DNA of 64,000 bases from Paradevosia sp036499825 (GTDB lineage: Bacteria > Pseudomonadota > Alphaproteobacteria > Rhizobiales > Devosiaceae). Location of the stretch: positions 8,187 to 72,186 of the forward strand of contig DASYCZ010000027.1 of the NCBI GenBank assembly GCA_036499825.1, read 5' to 3'. Positions 17,137 to 26,006 of the stretch are shown here, piece after piece (the stretch's first letter is position 1; each line of letters opens with the position of its first letter). Under the pieces are notes generated by a model, which had not been told where the DNA came from, searched no databases, and was given only the letters and a program-made list of their open reading frames with translations. The position numbers were made by a program, and so were the translations under genes.

Positions 17137-17292
17137 TTGCAACCCTGCTTTGACGACCAGGCGCGGTTGGTGCAATCCTATGCGGAAGGCGATCCCGATC
17201 TCGCCGCTGACTTCGTCCACAACGATCACATGAATGTACCGAACACTCCGGAAAGGGTTCTGCGCGACATGCCCAATGCGACAGCGGCATGA
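17137..17292 (+). CDS. Possible 51-residue ORF coupled to the GMC oxidoreductase gene
   Basis: A short frame starts at TTG 17137, begins MQPCFDDQARLVQSYAEGD and ends NATAA with TGA at 17290-17292. Codon third positions are G/C-rich as in real genes here. The stop overlaps the ATG of the GMC gene (ATGA), the same coupling used by genuine operon genes in this window. It is in frame with the Nudix gene, directly after its TAG, so it could also be a decayed 3' extension of that gene. No family recognised and no good ribosome-binding site seen. Confidence 0.35.
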   Translation: MQPCFDDQARLVQSYAEGDPDLAADFVHNDHMNVPNTPERVLRDMPNATAA

Positions 17293-18920
17293 GGACCAAG
17301 ACCGGCCCCAACACCGCCCATTTCGCCGCGGCTTATGATTTCATCATCGTGGGCGCCGGTTCGGCCGGCTGCGTTTTGGCCAACCGTTTAAGCGCCGATC
17401 CTGGCAATCGCGTGCTGTTGCTGGAGGCCGGAGGCAGCGATCGGTACCACTGGATCGACATTCCCATCGGCTATCTGTTTTGCATGGGCAATCCGCGGAC
17501 GGACTGGCTGATGCGCACCGAGGCGGAGCCCGGCCTCAACGGGCGCAGCCTCGACTATCCCAGGGGCAAGGTTCTGGGCGGCTGCTCGTCGGTCAACGGC
17601 ATGATCTATATGCGCGGACAGGCGGCCGATTATGACCAGTGGCGGCAGCTGGGCAATGTCGGCTGGGGCTGGGACGATGTCCTGCCCGATTTTATTGCCT
17701 CCGAGGACCATCACGGCGGCGCCTCGGCGCTGCATGGCAGCGGGGGTGAATGGCGCGTGCAAAGACAGCGCCTGGGCTGGCCGTTGCTGGACGCGTTTTG
17801 TGATGCGGCGGCCGAACTCGGTATTCCCAGGACCGAGGATTTCAATTCCGGCGACAATGAGGGCGTTGGCTATTTCGAGGTCAACCAGAGGCGCGGCATA
17901 CGCTGGTCCACCGCCAAAGCCTTCCTGCGGCCAGTCCTGACGCGCCCCAATTTGCAGGTCCTGACCGGCGCTGAGGTCGAGACCCTGACCTTCAGTGGCC
18001 GCCGCGTAACCGGCGTGGAATTGCGGCATGGCGGGGCCGTACACGCGGTGACGGCCAATCGCGAGGTCATCCTCGCCGCCGGCGCTGTCAATTCGCCCAA
18101 GCTCCTGGAACTGAGCGGGATCGGGCGACCCGAAATCCTCGCACCATTGGGCATTGCGGTGCGCCATGCCGCGCCGGGCGTTGGTGAAAACCTGCAGGAC
18201 CATCTGCAGATCCGCACGGTGTTCAAGGTCAAAAACACCCGAACGCTCAACAGCCGCTACCACAACCTGTTCAGCCGGGCAGCCATGGGGGTGGAATACG
18301 CCCTCAACCAGTCCGGTCCGCTGTCGATGGCGCCCAGCCAACTCGGCATCTTCGCGAAATCCGATACACGGCTGGCAACGCCCGATCTTGAATATCACGT
18401 GCAGCCGCTATCGACCGACAAACTCGGCGAGCCCCTCCATCGTTTCGATGCTGTGACCGTTTCGGTCGCCAATTTGCGTCCGGAAAGCCGGGGCACCATC
18501 CATATCGGCAGCGCCGATTCCGGCAGGCAACCGCTGATCCGGCCCCATTACCTGTCGACGGAAAACGACCGGCTGGTCGCGGCGCGGTCCATAAGACATG
18601 CGCGGCAGTTGATGTCGATGCGGGCCGTAGCGCGGTTCGCGCCCGAGGAATTCCTGCCGGGTCCGCAATTCACCAGCGACTCCGACCTGGCCCAGAAGGC
18701 TGGCGAAATCGCCACGACGATTTTCCATCCGGTCGGCACCTGCAAGATGGGACATGACGAAATGAGCGTCGTGGACGACCGGCTGCGCACACATGGGTTG
18801 GCGGGGCTGCGCATCGTCGATGCCTCGATCATGCCGACGATCACTTCCGGCAACACGAACTCACCGGTGATCATGATCGCCGAGAAAGCCGCGAAGATGA
18901 TCCTGGCGGACGCAAGGTAA
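17289..18920 (+). CDS. GMC family FAD-dependent oxidoreductase (choline dehydrogenase-like)
   Basis: A 543-residue flavoprotein. The FAD-binding motif is IIVGAGSAGCVLANRLS (about 19-35). GMC signature 1 lies around KVLGGCSSVNGMIYMRG, signature 2 around GAVNSPKLLELSGIG, the catalytic HPVGTCKMG histidine segment follows, and the C-terminal TSGNTNSPVIMIAEKAA carries the conserved Asn. It would oxidise a primary alcohol (choline, glucose or an aliphatic alcohol); the substrate is not determined. No glycine betaine genes are adjacent. The start overlaps the small ORF upstream. There is a 163-nt gap before the lacI-type gene with its own promoter. Confidence 0.9.
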   Translation: MRTKTGPNTAHFAAAYDFIIVGAGSAGCVLANRLSADPGNRVLLLEAGGSDRYHWIDIPIGYLFCMGNPRTDWLMRTEAEPGLNGRSLDYPRGKVLGGCSSVNGMIYMRGQAADYDQWRQLGNVGWGWDDVLPDFIASEDHHGGASALHGSGGEWRVQRQRLGWPLLDAFCDAAAELGIPRTEDFNSGDNEGVGYFEVNQRRGIRWSTAKAFLRPVLTRPNLQVLTGAEVETLTFSGRRVTGVELRHGGAVHAVTANREVILAAGAVNSPKLLELSGIGRPEILAPLGIAVRHAAPGVGENLQDHLQIRTVFKVKNTRTLNSRYHNLFSRAAMGVEYALNQSGPLSMAPSQLGIFAKSDTRLATPDLEYHVQPLSTDKLGEPLHRFDAVTVSVANLRPESRGTIHIGSADSGRQPLIRPHYLSTENDRLVAARSIRHARQLMSMRAVARFAPEEFLPGPQFTSDSDLAQKAGEIATTIFHPVGTCKMGHDEMSVVDDRLRTHGLAGLRIVDASIMPTITSGNTNSPVIMIAEKAAKMILADAR

Positions 18921-19016
18921 CCGTCTCTCGCGGAGAGCGCACACCCGGCGGCCGTGCCTCGTTGGCCTGGGCCACCGAGCAACGCTCCAGCCCTCTGCAC
19001 ATTTAGTCTAATGGCA

Positions 19017-19068
19017 TTGACCGTGAAATATCAGTCTGCTAATACGTATCAGCTGCTAATACGTATTA
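19017..19068 (+). promoter_or_regulatory. Promoter with twin palindromic operators upstream of the LacI-type gene
   Basis: TTGACC at 19017-19022 and TAATAC at 19040-19045 are 17 nt apart, a near-consensus sigma70 promoter. The -10 lies in the first of two copies of TGCTAATACGTAT. The second copy forms a perfect palindrome TAATACGTATTA at 19057-19068; the first (19040-19051) has one mismatched pair. Centre-to-centre spacing is 17 nt. This is a good candidate for autoregulation by the LacI-family protein encoded 16 nt further on. Confidence 0.7.
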
Positions 19069-19083
19069 ACAGGCTCTTCTTCT

Positions 19084-20100
19084 TTGCAAAAGAGGCTTAC
19101 ACAGCGCGATATCGCCCGTCTGGCCGGCGTCAGCCAGGCAACAGTGTCGCTCGTGCTCAACGATGCAGCGGCGGCGGGCGGGCGGATTCCGAAGGAAACG
19201 CGAGACCGCGTCGAGAGGGTCATCCGCGAAACCGGCTATGTGGCCGATCCGATCGCGCGCCGCATGGTGAAGGGGCACAACCATATCCTGGGCGTCTTTA
19301 CCTACGAGCCCGCGTTTCCGAGCGCGCAGGCGGACTTTTTCACGCCATTCCTGCTCGGCATCGAAGAAGCGGCGCAGGAGCTGGCCTATGACCTGCTGCT
19401 TCTGACCGGCGTCGGTGGCGGGCAGAAGAAGATTTTTGCTGAAAACAACCGGCTGCGGCTGGCGGATGGCTGCATCGTGCTGGGCCGCGAATTCGACAGC
19501 GATGAGCTGAGGCGCCTGGTGACGGGAGATTATCCGTTCGTGGCCATCGGCCGGCGCGATGACGCCGGCGGCCCCGTGGCGTTCGTGGGCGGTGATTACG
19601 CCAAGGGCACGCGCTTGCTGGTCGAGGATGCGCAGGCCCTTGGTCACCGGCGCCTCGCCTATGTGGGGCCGGCGACAGGGCCGGAATCGATCATCGACCG
19701 CTGGTCGGGCTTCAACACCGCATTGACCGGGGAGGTCGAACTCGTCGCGCATATCCCCGCGGTGGCACAACCGGCTGAGGTGTTGCTCGACACGATCCAA
19801 CAGAGCGGCGCCAGCGTGGTGTTCCTTATCGAACTCGCCGACGCCGTTCGGGTCGAGGCATTGGCGCGGGCCCGCGGGCTCGCCGTGCCGCAGGATTTTT
19901 CCATCGTCGTGCTCGGCAACCATATCCGCGCCGAAAAAACCGGCACGCGCTTCACCTCGTTCAGCATTCCCCGTGAGGAGATGGGCCGGCAGGCCACCCG
20001 CATGCTGGTGCGGCGGATCGAGGAAGCAAACGCGGTCGAACAGATATTGCTGCCCTGCCCGCCGCTCGCCGGGGACACTCTGGGGCCGGCAAGTCAATGA
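19084..20100 (+). CDS. LacI family transcriptional regulator
   Basis: A 338-residue repressor. The N-terminal HTH is LTQRDIARLAGVSQATVSLVL (about 5-25, quoted in part), the hinge helix follows at RETGYVADPIARRMV, then a periplasmic-binding-protein-like effector domain of about 270 residues. The start is TTG 19084 with a weak ribosome-binding site, which suits low-level regulator synthesis. It is 9 nt upstream of the DapA-family gene and heads a nine-gene operon. The twin palindromes upstream are its likely targets; the effector is probably the substrate imported by the operon's transporter. Confidence 0.9.
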   Translation: MQKRLTQRDIARLAGVSQATVSLVLNDAAAAGGRIPKETRDRVERVIRETGYVADPIARRMVKGHNHILGVFTYEPAFPSAQADFFTPFLLGIEEAAQELAYDLLLLTGVGGGQKKIFAENNRLRLADGCIVLGREFDSDELRRLVTGDYPFVAIGRRDDAGGPVAFVGGDYAKGTRLLVEDAQALGHRRLAYVGPATGPESIIDRWSGFNTALTGEVELVAHIPAVAQPAEVLLDTIQQSGASVVFLIELADAVRVEALARARGLAVPQDFSIVVLGNHIRAEKTGTRFTSFSIPREEMGRQATRMLVRRIEEANAVEQILLPCPPLAGDTLGPASQ

Positions 20101-20109
20101 GGAGGCAAG

Positions 20110-21069
20110 ATGTCAGTTCATAGCGCCGAACGCGCCCAGCCGCATATTCTCGACGGCGTCACCGTGCCGCTGGTCACGCCGCTGACGGCGGACCGCGTGC
20201 CCGACGCCAAGCTGGTGGTGCCGCTACTCGATAGCCTCAAGCGCTCGGGCATCGATACCCTCATGTTGTTGGGCACCAATGGCGAGGGCGCCACGCTCGA
20301 CGGCCCCGATGCCGTCCGGTTCGCCACCGAGGCGGCGCAGGCCTGGCGCGATATTCGCGGCGCCGGCGCCAAGGTGTTGATCGCGACGTTCGGCGCCGGC
20401 ACGGCGCACCTCATGGCTTCGGCCCGCTCGATGCTGGCCGCGAGGCCCGACGCCATCGTCGTCGCGCCGCCGCACTATTTCGTACACACCGAGCGCGAAT
20501 TGCTGGCGCATTTCCGCGCCACGGCGGACCTTGGCCTGCCGATCATCGCTTATAATATCCCGCGCTACAGCGGCAATCCGATCACCCCGGCGCTCCTCGA
20601 ACAACTGTTCGCCCTCGACCACATCGTGGGCATGAAGGACAGCGGCGGCGGCGAGGAGCTGATCGATCTGGGCATCAGGCTGCAGAACCAGTCGCGCCGC
20701 TTCGGCATCAGCCAAGGCAACGAGAAGCTCCTTGGCTGGGCGCTGCTGCGCGGCGCCAGGGGGATTACCCCGGGCGTCGGCAATCTGGCTCCGGCATTGA
20801 GTTCGGCGATCGTCGCGGCGGCCAATGCAGGCAATGTGGCCGAGGTCGAAAGACTGCAGACGCTGCTGACCGGCTTCACCACCATCCATACGGTTCGGCC
20901 CGGGGTGCCGGCAATGAAGGCGGCGCTGTCGCTGCTGGGGCTTTGCACGCCGACGCCCGGCGCGCCGTTCGAAGCCTATTCGGCCGACGAGAACGGCAGG
21001 CTATGGGCTATTCTCGACGCCCGGCGCGAAGGCCTCGCGGCGCCGTTGCGGCCCCTGGGTTCTGCATGA
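20110..21069 (+). CDS. DapA/NanA family class I lyase/dehydratase
   Basis: A 319-residue TIM-barrel protein of the dihydrodipicolinate synthase superfamily. The Schiff-base lysine is in HIVGMKDSGG, the catalytic tyrosine in IIAYNIPRYSG, and the carboxylate-binding loop reads GTNGEG rather than the GTTGE typical of true DapA. It therefore probably acts on a 2-keto acid derived from an acid sugar or similar compound, as KdgD, NanA or HogA types do. It has a strong AGGAGG site and overlaps the next permease gene (ATGA). Being in an operon with importer and MocA dehydrogenases, it is most likely catabolic. Confidence 0.87.
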   Translation: MSVHSAERAQPHILDGVTVPLVTPLTADRVPDAKLVVPLLDSLKRSGIDTLMLLGTNGEGATLDGPDAVRFATEAAQAWRDIRGAGAKVLIATFGAGTAHLMASARSMLAARPDAIVVAPPHYFVHTERELLAHFRATADLGLPIIAYNIPRYSGNPITPALLEQLFALDHIVGMKDSGGGEELIDLGIRLQNQSRRFGISQGNEKLLGWALLRGARGITPGVGNLAPALSSAIVAAANAGNVAEVERLQTLLTGFTTIHTVRPGVPAMKAALSLLGLCTPTPGAPFEAYSADENGRLWAILDARREGLAAPLRPLGSA

Positions 21070-21992
21070 GCCGGCAGTATCTCAAGCGGGTCGGCACCAC
21101 CATCCTGGTGGTGTGGGGGGCGGTGACGCTGATCTTCCTGCTCATTCGCCTTGCGCCCGGCGATCCGGCCCTGGTGATGCTCGGGCCGACGGCGAGCGCC
21201 GAGCAGCTGGCGGCGCTGCGCGAACGGCTGGGCCTGGGGGCACCGCTGCCGACGCAGTACTGGATCTTCATCACCGACTTGTTGCGGCTCGATTTCGGCA
21301 CGTCGATCCGGCTGGGGAAACCGGCCATCGACGCCGTGCTGGAACGCCTGCCCGCGACCCTGCAATTGACCGCGGTCGCCACGTTCTTCGCCCTGATCAT
21401 CGGCATTCCGCTCGGCGCCATCGCCGGGCGCAGGCCCGAAGGTTTCGTCGACAAGGCAATTTCCACCCTCGCGCTGATCAGCAAATCGTTGCCGGGCTTC
21501 TGGCTCGGCGTCATCCTGATCCTGGTGTTCTCGCGCCAGCTGCGCCTGCTGCCCAGCTTTGGCTCCGGAACCATCGCCCATATGGTGCTGCCGGCGATCA
21601 CGCTGACGCTGCCGTTTCTCGCCGTCGCCATCCGCCTGACGCGTTCGTCGGTGGTCGACACATTGCGCGAGCCGTTCGTGCAGACCGCCTATTCCAAGGG
21701 ACTGACGGAAAGCGAAGTGATGCGCGACCATGTGGTGCGCAACTCGCTGCTGCCGGTGGTGACCATTACGGGCCTGCAGCTCAGCACGCTGGTTGGCGGC
21801 GCGGTGATCACCGAGGCGGTGTTCGCCTGGCCGGGCATCGGCTCGCTGCTGGTCGAGAGCGTCTCGGCGCGTGACTACAACGTCGTGCAGGCGGTCGCCG
21901 TCCTGGTGGCGCTGATGGTGGTGGTCATCAACGTCCTGACCGACCTGCTCTATCTGCGGCTCGACCCGCGTATCCGGCTGGGAGGCGCATGA
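21066..21992 (+). CDS. Peptide-type ABC importer permease (DppB-like), second system
   Basis: A 308-residue permease starting MSRQYLKRVGTTILVVW. The conserved RLAPGDPALVMLGP segment, GTSIRLGKP, and EAA-loop region QTAYSKGLTESEVMRD are present, followed by NSLLPVVTITG and a last TM. ATG 21066 overlaps the TGA of the DapA-family gene, so I reject the longer upstream frame that runs into that gene. It pairs with the DppC-like protein whose gene overlaps by 4 nt. Confidence 0.92.
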   Translation: MSRQYLKRVGTTILVVWGAVTLIFLLIRLAPGDPALVMLGPTASAEQLAALRERLGLGAPLPTQYWIFITDLLRLDFGTSIRLGKPAIDAVLERLPATLQLTAVATFFALIIGIPLGAIAGRRPEGFVDKAISTLALISKSLPGFWLGVILILVFSRQLRLLPSFGSGTIAHMVLPAITLTLPFLAVAIRLTRSSVVDTLREPFVQTAYSKGLTESEVMRDHVVRNSLLPVVTITGLQLSTLVGGAVITEAVFAWPGIGSLLVESVSARDYNVVQAVAVLVALMVVVINVLTDLLYLRLDPRIRLGGA

Positions 21993-22852
21993 TGGACGAT
22001 ACCGTTTCCGTGCTTCCTCCACGCCGCACTACCGATTGGGGGCTGGTGATCGCCGCGCTGGTCTTCGGCATCATCGTCCTGATCGCGGTCGCCGGCCCGC
22101 TGCTGTTCCCCTATGACCTGGCTTCGGGCTCGCTGCTCGATCGGCTGAAGCCGCCCGGCTGGCTGCGCCGTGACGGCCTTGTCGCCTGGCTCGGCACCGA
22201 TGGCCAGGGACAGGACATGCTGACCCTGATCATTCACGGGTTCCGTACCTCGGTCCTGGTGGCGGCAACCGCCACCCTGCTCTCGGGGATCGTGGGCACG
22301 AGCCTTGGGATCGTCGCCGGCTATGCGGGCGGCTGGACCGATGCGGTGATCTCGCGCTGCGTCGACATCGTGCTGGTGTTTCCGCCCATCCTTCTGGCCA
22401 TCGTCATAGCCGGCCTGCTGGGCCCCAGCCTTTTGAACCTCGTCATCATCCTTGCGGCGACGCGCTGGGTGGTGTTCGCCCGCCTCGCCCGCGCTTCGGC
22501 GCTGACGCTGCGCGAGCGCGACTGGGTGCGGGGCGCCTATGTGTTGGGCGTACCGCATTGGCTGATCATCGTGCGCCACGTGCTGCCGTTTCTTGCCGGG
22601 CCGCTGGCCACCGTGGCGACGCTCGAATTCGCCACATTCGTGATGACCGAAGCCAGTCTCAGTTTTCTGGGCATCGGCCTGCCGGCATCGACCATTTCAC
22701 TGGGCAAGACCATTTCGGATGGCCGGAACTACATGACGCAGGCCTGGTGGATTACCGCCTATCCCGGGCTGGTCCTGGTGATCCTCGTGGTCGCCATCGG
22801 GCTCATCGGTGACCATCTTTCATCCCGTTACGGCAGGGGCGGCGAGCGGTGA
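21989..22852 (+). CDS. Peptide-type ABC importer permease (DppC-like), second system
   Basis: A 287-residue DppC/OppC permease. It has TM1 (WGLVIAALVFGIIVLIAVAGPL), then LGTDGQGQDMLTLIIHGFR, EAA loop RDWVRGAYVLGVPHW, and terminal FLGIGLPASTISLGKTISDGR (quoted in part). The C-terminus ends in DHLSSRYGRGGER, more polar than usual. The gene overlaps the preceding permease gene and is followed by a 36-nt gap with AGGAGGAG before the binding-protein gene. Confidence 0.92.
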   Translation: MMDDTVSVLPPRRTTDWGLVIAALVFGIIVLIAVAGPLLFPYDLASGSLLDRLKPPGWLRRDGLVAWLGTDGQGQDMLTLIIHGFRTSVLVAATATLLSGIVGTSLGIVAGYAGGWTDAVISRCVDIVLVFPPILLAIVIAGLLGPSLLNLVIILAATRWVVFARLARASALTLRERDWVRGAYVLGVPHWLIIVRHVLPFLAGPLATVATLEFATFVMTEASLSFLGIGLPASTISLGKTISDGRNYMTQAWWITAYPGLVLVILVVAIGLIGDHLSSRYGRGGER

Positions 22853-22888
22853 TAACGCCACGCCAACAATCTCAGAGGAGGAGATTTC

Positions 22889-24379
22889 ATGACTAAGCAT
22901 CTGTTCAAGATAGGCGCGCTGGGGCTGGCCGGCGCCATGCTGGTGGGGGCACCGCTGCAGGCGGCGCCGGCGCAGGATCTTACGATCGGACTGCCGGCAT
23001 CGTCGGTGGCCAATCTCGATCCGCTCGGCGCCAATGCCCTCATTCAGGGCAATATGCAGATCAACGCCCAGATTTTCGATACGCTGGTGGCGTACAAGAA
23101 TGGCGACTTCGCGCCGAGCCTCGCCAAGAGCTGGAAGGCAAGCGAGGACGCCAAGACCTGGACCTTCACGCTGCGCGATGGAGCCAAGTTCACGGATGGC
23201 TCCACCGTCGATGCCGAGGACGTCAAGGCGTCGGTAGCGCGGGTGGTCGAGCTGGCCGGCCCCCTGGCCGGCCTGTTCAAGCCGCTCACCGTGACGGTGA
23301 CGAGCCCCACGGAATTGACCTTCACCTCCGATGTCGGCCAGGGCGCACTGCTCGGCAAGCTGTCGGTGCTGGCCATCATCCCGTCCGAGCTGACCAAGGA
23401 TGGCGAATTCGGTCTGCATCCCGTCGGCAGCGGGCCGTTCAAGGTCGACAGCTTCGATCCCAGCCAAGGCGTCAAGCTCAGCGCCAATGCCAACTACTGG
23501 GGCGGCGCTCCGGCGCTGTCGAGCGTCTCCTTCCGCATGATCCCCGAACAGGCGGCGCGATCGACGGCACTCGAGACCGGTGAAATCCAGCTGATGTGGA
23601 CAGTGCCGGACGATGAAGTCTCGGCCCTGCAGAGCAATCCCGACATCAAGGTCGAGTCGGTGCCGACGCTAGCCAATATCGTATTGTGGTTCAATTCGGG
23701 CCGTCCCACGTTCAAGGACGTCGCCGTGCGCAAGGCCTTGTGGAGCGCGGTCGACGTGCCGAGCATCGTTTCGGCGCTCTATTCCAATACCGGCGAGGTG
23801 ATGGACGGCCCCCTGCCCGACGCCGTGTTCGGCTCGAGCCAGCAGACACCTTACAAATATGATCCGGATGGCGCCAAGGCAGCACTCACCGCGGCCGGGT
23901 TCGATTTCAGCCAGACCATCAAGGTGCTGATGAACAACAACACCTATTCGCCGCTGGTCGAGGCCATCATCGCCGATTGGGCCCGCATCGGGGTCAAGGG
24001 CGAGATCGACCTGCAGGAGCCGGCGGTCGGCACCAAACGCCTGTTGGCGCTCGATTGGGACATCGCCATCATCCAGCCGGTGGTGACCAGCACGGGCGAT
24101 GCCGACTACACGCTGGGGCGCCTTTATACCTGCGCCGCCAACCGCACGGCCTATTGCGATCCCTCGCTCGACAAGCTGCTCAACCAGGCGGGCGCCGAGC
24201 CTGACCAGGCCAAGCGCGCCGACCTCTACAAACAGGCCGGCAAGATCGTCTGGGACCAGGCGGTGGGCATGTATCCCATGAACGTCAAGCAGGTCTGGGC
24301 CTGGAGCAGCAAGCTCGATGGCGTGGCGCTCGATCCGGTCTACAAGCCCGACCTCACCAAGGTGCATTTCGTGCAATGA
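22889..24379 (+). CDS. ABC importer substrate-binding protein, SBP family 5, second system
   Basis: A 496-residue periplasmic protein with Sec signal (KHLFKIGALGLAGAMLVGAP, cleaved near LQAAPA). SBP_5 features include FDTLVAYKNGDFAPSLAKSW, FTLRDGAKFTDGSTVDAEDV, and late PDQAKRADLYKQAGKIVW. ATG 22889 has the strong site AGGAGGAG. Unusually, the binding-protein gene is third in the importer block rather than first, after the permeases. Ligand is not predictable; the gene context argues for a carboxylated sugar-like compound rather than a dipeptide. Confidence 0.9.
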   Translation: MTKHLFKIGALGLAGAMLVGAPLQAAPAQDLTIGLPASSVANLDPLGANALIQGNMQINAQIFDTLVAYKNGDFAPSLAKSWKASEDAKTWTFTLRDGAKFTDGSTVDAEDVKASVARVVELAGPLAGLFKPLTVTVTSPTELTFTSDVGQGALLGKLSVLAIIPSELTKDGEFGLHPVGSGPFKVDSFDPSQGVKLSANANYWGGAPALSSVSFRMIPEQAARSTALETGEIQLMWTVPDDEVSALQSNPDIKVESVPTLANIVLWFNSGRPTFKDVAVRKALWSAVDVPSIVSALYSNTGEVMDGPLPDAVFGSSQQTPYKYDPDGAKAALTAAGFDFSQTIKVLMNNNTYSPLVEAIIADWARIGVKGEIDLQEPAVGTKRLLALDWDIAIIQPVVTSTGDADYTLGRLYTCAANRTAYCDPSLDKLLNQAGAEPDQAKRADLYKQAGKIVWDQAVGMYPMNVKQVWAWSSKLDGVALDPVYKPDLTKVHFVQ

Positions 24380-25218
24380 CCGCCAATGTGAAGGAGGCGC
24401 CCGTTACGACGGGCGCTTCCACTCCCCTGCTCGAAATCTCCAATCTCTGCGTGGATGCGGGGCCTGCTCCCATCCTCAGTGATGTGTCGCTGACGGCGCA
24501 TCGCGGCCGCACGACCGGGGTCGTGGGAGAATCGGGCAGCGGCAAGAGCATGACGGTTTTGACCGTCATGGGCATGTTGCCGCCGGGATTACGGGTGGCC
24601 GCCGGCCGTGTGGCATTCGAGGGCACCGATGTGCTCTCCCTGACGCCGGACCAGCGCCGCCAGTTGCGGGGCACATCCATGGCGATGGTGTTCCAGGACC
24701 CGCTGGCCGCACTCAATCCGGTGATGCGGATCGACGATCAGGTGGGTGAAGTGTTGCGGCGTCGGCGCGGCATGAGCCATGTGGAGGCCCGCCAGCACGC
24801 CGTGCAACTGCTGACCCGGGTTGAATTGCCCGATCCGCAACTGCGGGCCCGTTACTATCCGCACCAATTGTCCGGCGGGCAGCGGCAGCGCGCGGTCATC
24901 GCCATGGCTTTGGCCGGCGGCCCCAAGCTGATCCTTGCGGACGAGCCGACCACGGCGCTGGACGTCACCGTTCAGGCGCGCGTTCTCGACCTGTTGCGGC
25001 GGCTGCAGAACGAGGATGGGCTGGGCATGCTGCTGATCAGCCACGATTTGCGCGTCATGGCCCACTATGCCGACGACATCGTCGTCATGCGCAAGGGCGT
25101 GGTGGTCGAACATGGACCGGCCCGGCAGGTGCTGGGCGATCCGCAGCATGACTATACGCGGCACCTCGTCGCCAATGTGCCGTCCGTGCATCGATCGGTG
25201 CTGGGGAGCGCATCATGA
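24376..25218 (+). CDS. Peptide-type ABC importer ATPase (DppD-like), second system
   Basis: A 280-residue ATPase, shorter than the 330-345 usual for DppD. Walker A is GESGSGKS, Q-loop FQDPLAALNP, signature LSGGQRQRAV, and Walker B LILADEP. It ends at HRSVLGSAS shortly after the H-loop region and lacks the cysteine-bearing C-terminal oligopeptide domain present in the other systems of this window. It overlaps the SBP gene and the next ATPase gene by 4 nt each. Confidence 0.9.
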   Translation: MTANVKEAPVTTGASTPLLEISNLCVDAGPAPILSDVSLTAHRGRTTGVVGESGSGKSMTVLTVMGMLPPGLRVAAGRVAFEGTDVLSLTPDQRRQLRGTSMAMVFQDPLAALNPVMRIDDQVGEVLRRRRGMSHVEARQHAVQLLTRVELPDPQLRARYYPHQLSGGQRQRAVIAMALAGGPKLILADEPTTALDVTVQARVLDLLRRLQNEDGLGMLLISHDLRVMAHYADDIVVMRKGVVVEHGPARQVLGDPQHDYTRHLVANVPSVHRSVLGSAS

Positions 25219-26006
25219 CCTCCGGAATGCTGCTCGATGTCGAACAGGTCAATTTTTCCTACCACCGCGCCGGTATGCGCACCCATGCGGTGCGTGACGT
25301 CAGCCTCCATGTGGGAGTTGGCGAAGTCCTCGGCATCGTCGGCGAGTCCGGTTGCGGCAAGTCGAGCCTGGCGCGCCTGCTGGTCGGGCTGGCGCAGCCG
25401 ACAACGGGCCGTATCGCACTCGACGGCACCGAGCTTGCCGGCCACCGCTCCCGCGCGCAAAGGCGCGCGGTGCAGATGGTGTTCCAGGACCCCCGCTCGG
25501 CCCTCAATCCACGCATGAGCGTCTTTCAGCTGCTCGACGAGGGCTGGCGCACCCATCCCGATATCGCCCCTGTCGACCGGCGCAAGGCGGCGGCCGAACT
25601 GGTGGACAAGGTCGGGCTCGACCCCATCCTGCTCGGGCGCACGCCCAGCCAGCTGTCGGGGGGCCAGGCACAGCGCGTCAGCATCGCCCGGGCGCTGGCG
25701 ATTTCGCCGCGCCTGCTGATCTGCGACGAGGCGGTGTCGGCGCTGGACGTGTCGGTGCAGACCCAGGTGCTGAAGCTGCTTGCCGATATCCGGCGCGACA
25801 TGAACCTGTCGATGATCTTCATTTCCCACGATCTCGGCGTCGTTCGGCAAATCTCCGACCGCGTCGCCGTGATGTACCTCGGTGAAATCGTCGAGACCGG
25901 CCCGACCCAGGAAGTCTTCGAAAACCCGCGGCACGACTATACAAGGCAGCTGGTCTCGGCGGCGTTGGACCTTTCGACCGAATTCCCCTCGAGCGCCGCC
26001 AATTGA
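25215..26006 (+). CDS. Peptide-type ABC importer ATPase (DppF-like), second system
   Basis: A 263-residue ATPase with Walker A GESGCGKS, Q-loop FQDPRSALNPRMS, signature LSGGQAQRVS and Walker B LLICDEA (cysteine instead of the usual alanine, and Ala in place of Pro after the Glu). It also lacks the C-terminal cysteine domain, so both ATPases of this system are the short type. Gene start overlaps the preceding ATPase gene; the stop overlaps the TTG of the first MocA gene. Confidence 0.9.
   Translation: MTSGMLLDVEQVNFSYHRAGMRTHAVRDVSLHVGVGEVLGIVGESGCGKSSLARLLVGLAQPTTGRIALDGTELAGHRSRAQRRAVQMVFQDPRSALNPRMSVFQLLDEGWRTHPDIAPVDRRKAAAELVDKVGLDPILLGRTPSQLSGGQAQRVSIARALAISPRLLICDEAVSALDVSVQTQVLKLLADIRRDMNLSMIFISHDLGVVRQISDRVAVMYLGEIVETGPTQEVFENPRHDYTRQLVSAALDLSTEFPSSAAN

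Noticed and set aside
20943..21065. Upstream extension of the second DppB-like permease
   Set aside because: It lies inside the DapA-family gene; ATG 21066 overlaps that gene's stop in the standard ATGA manner.
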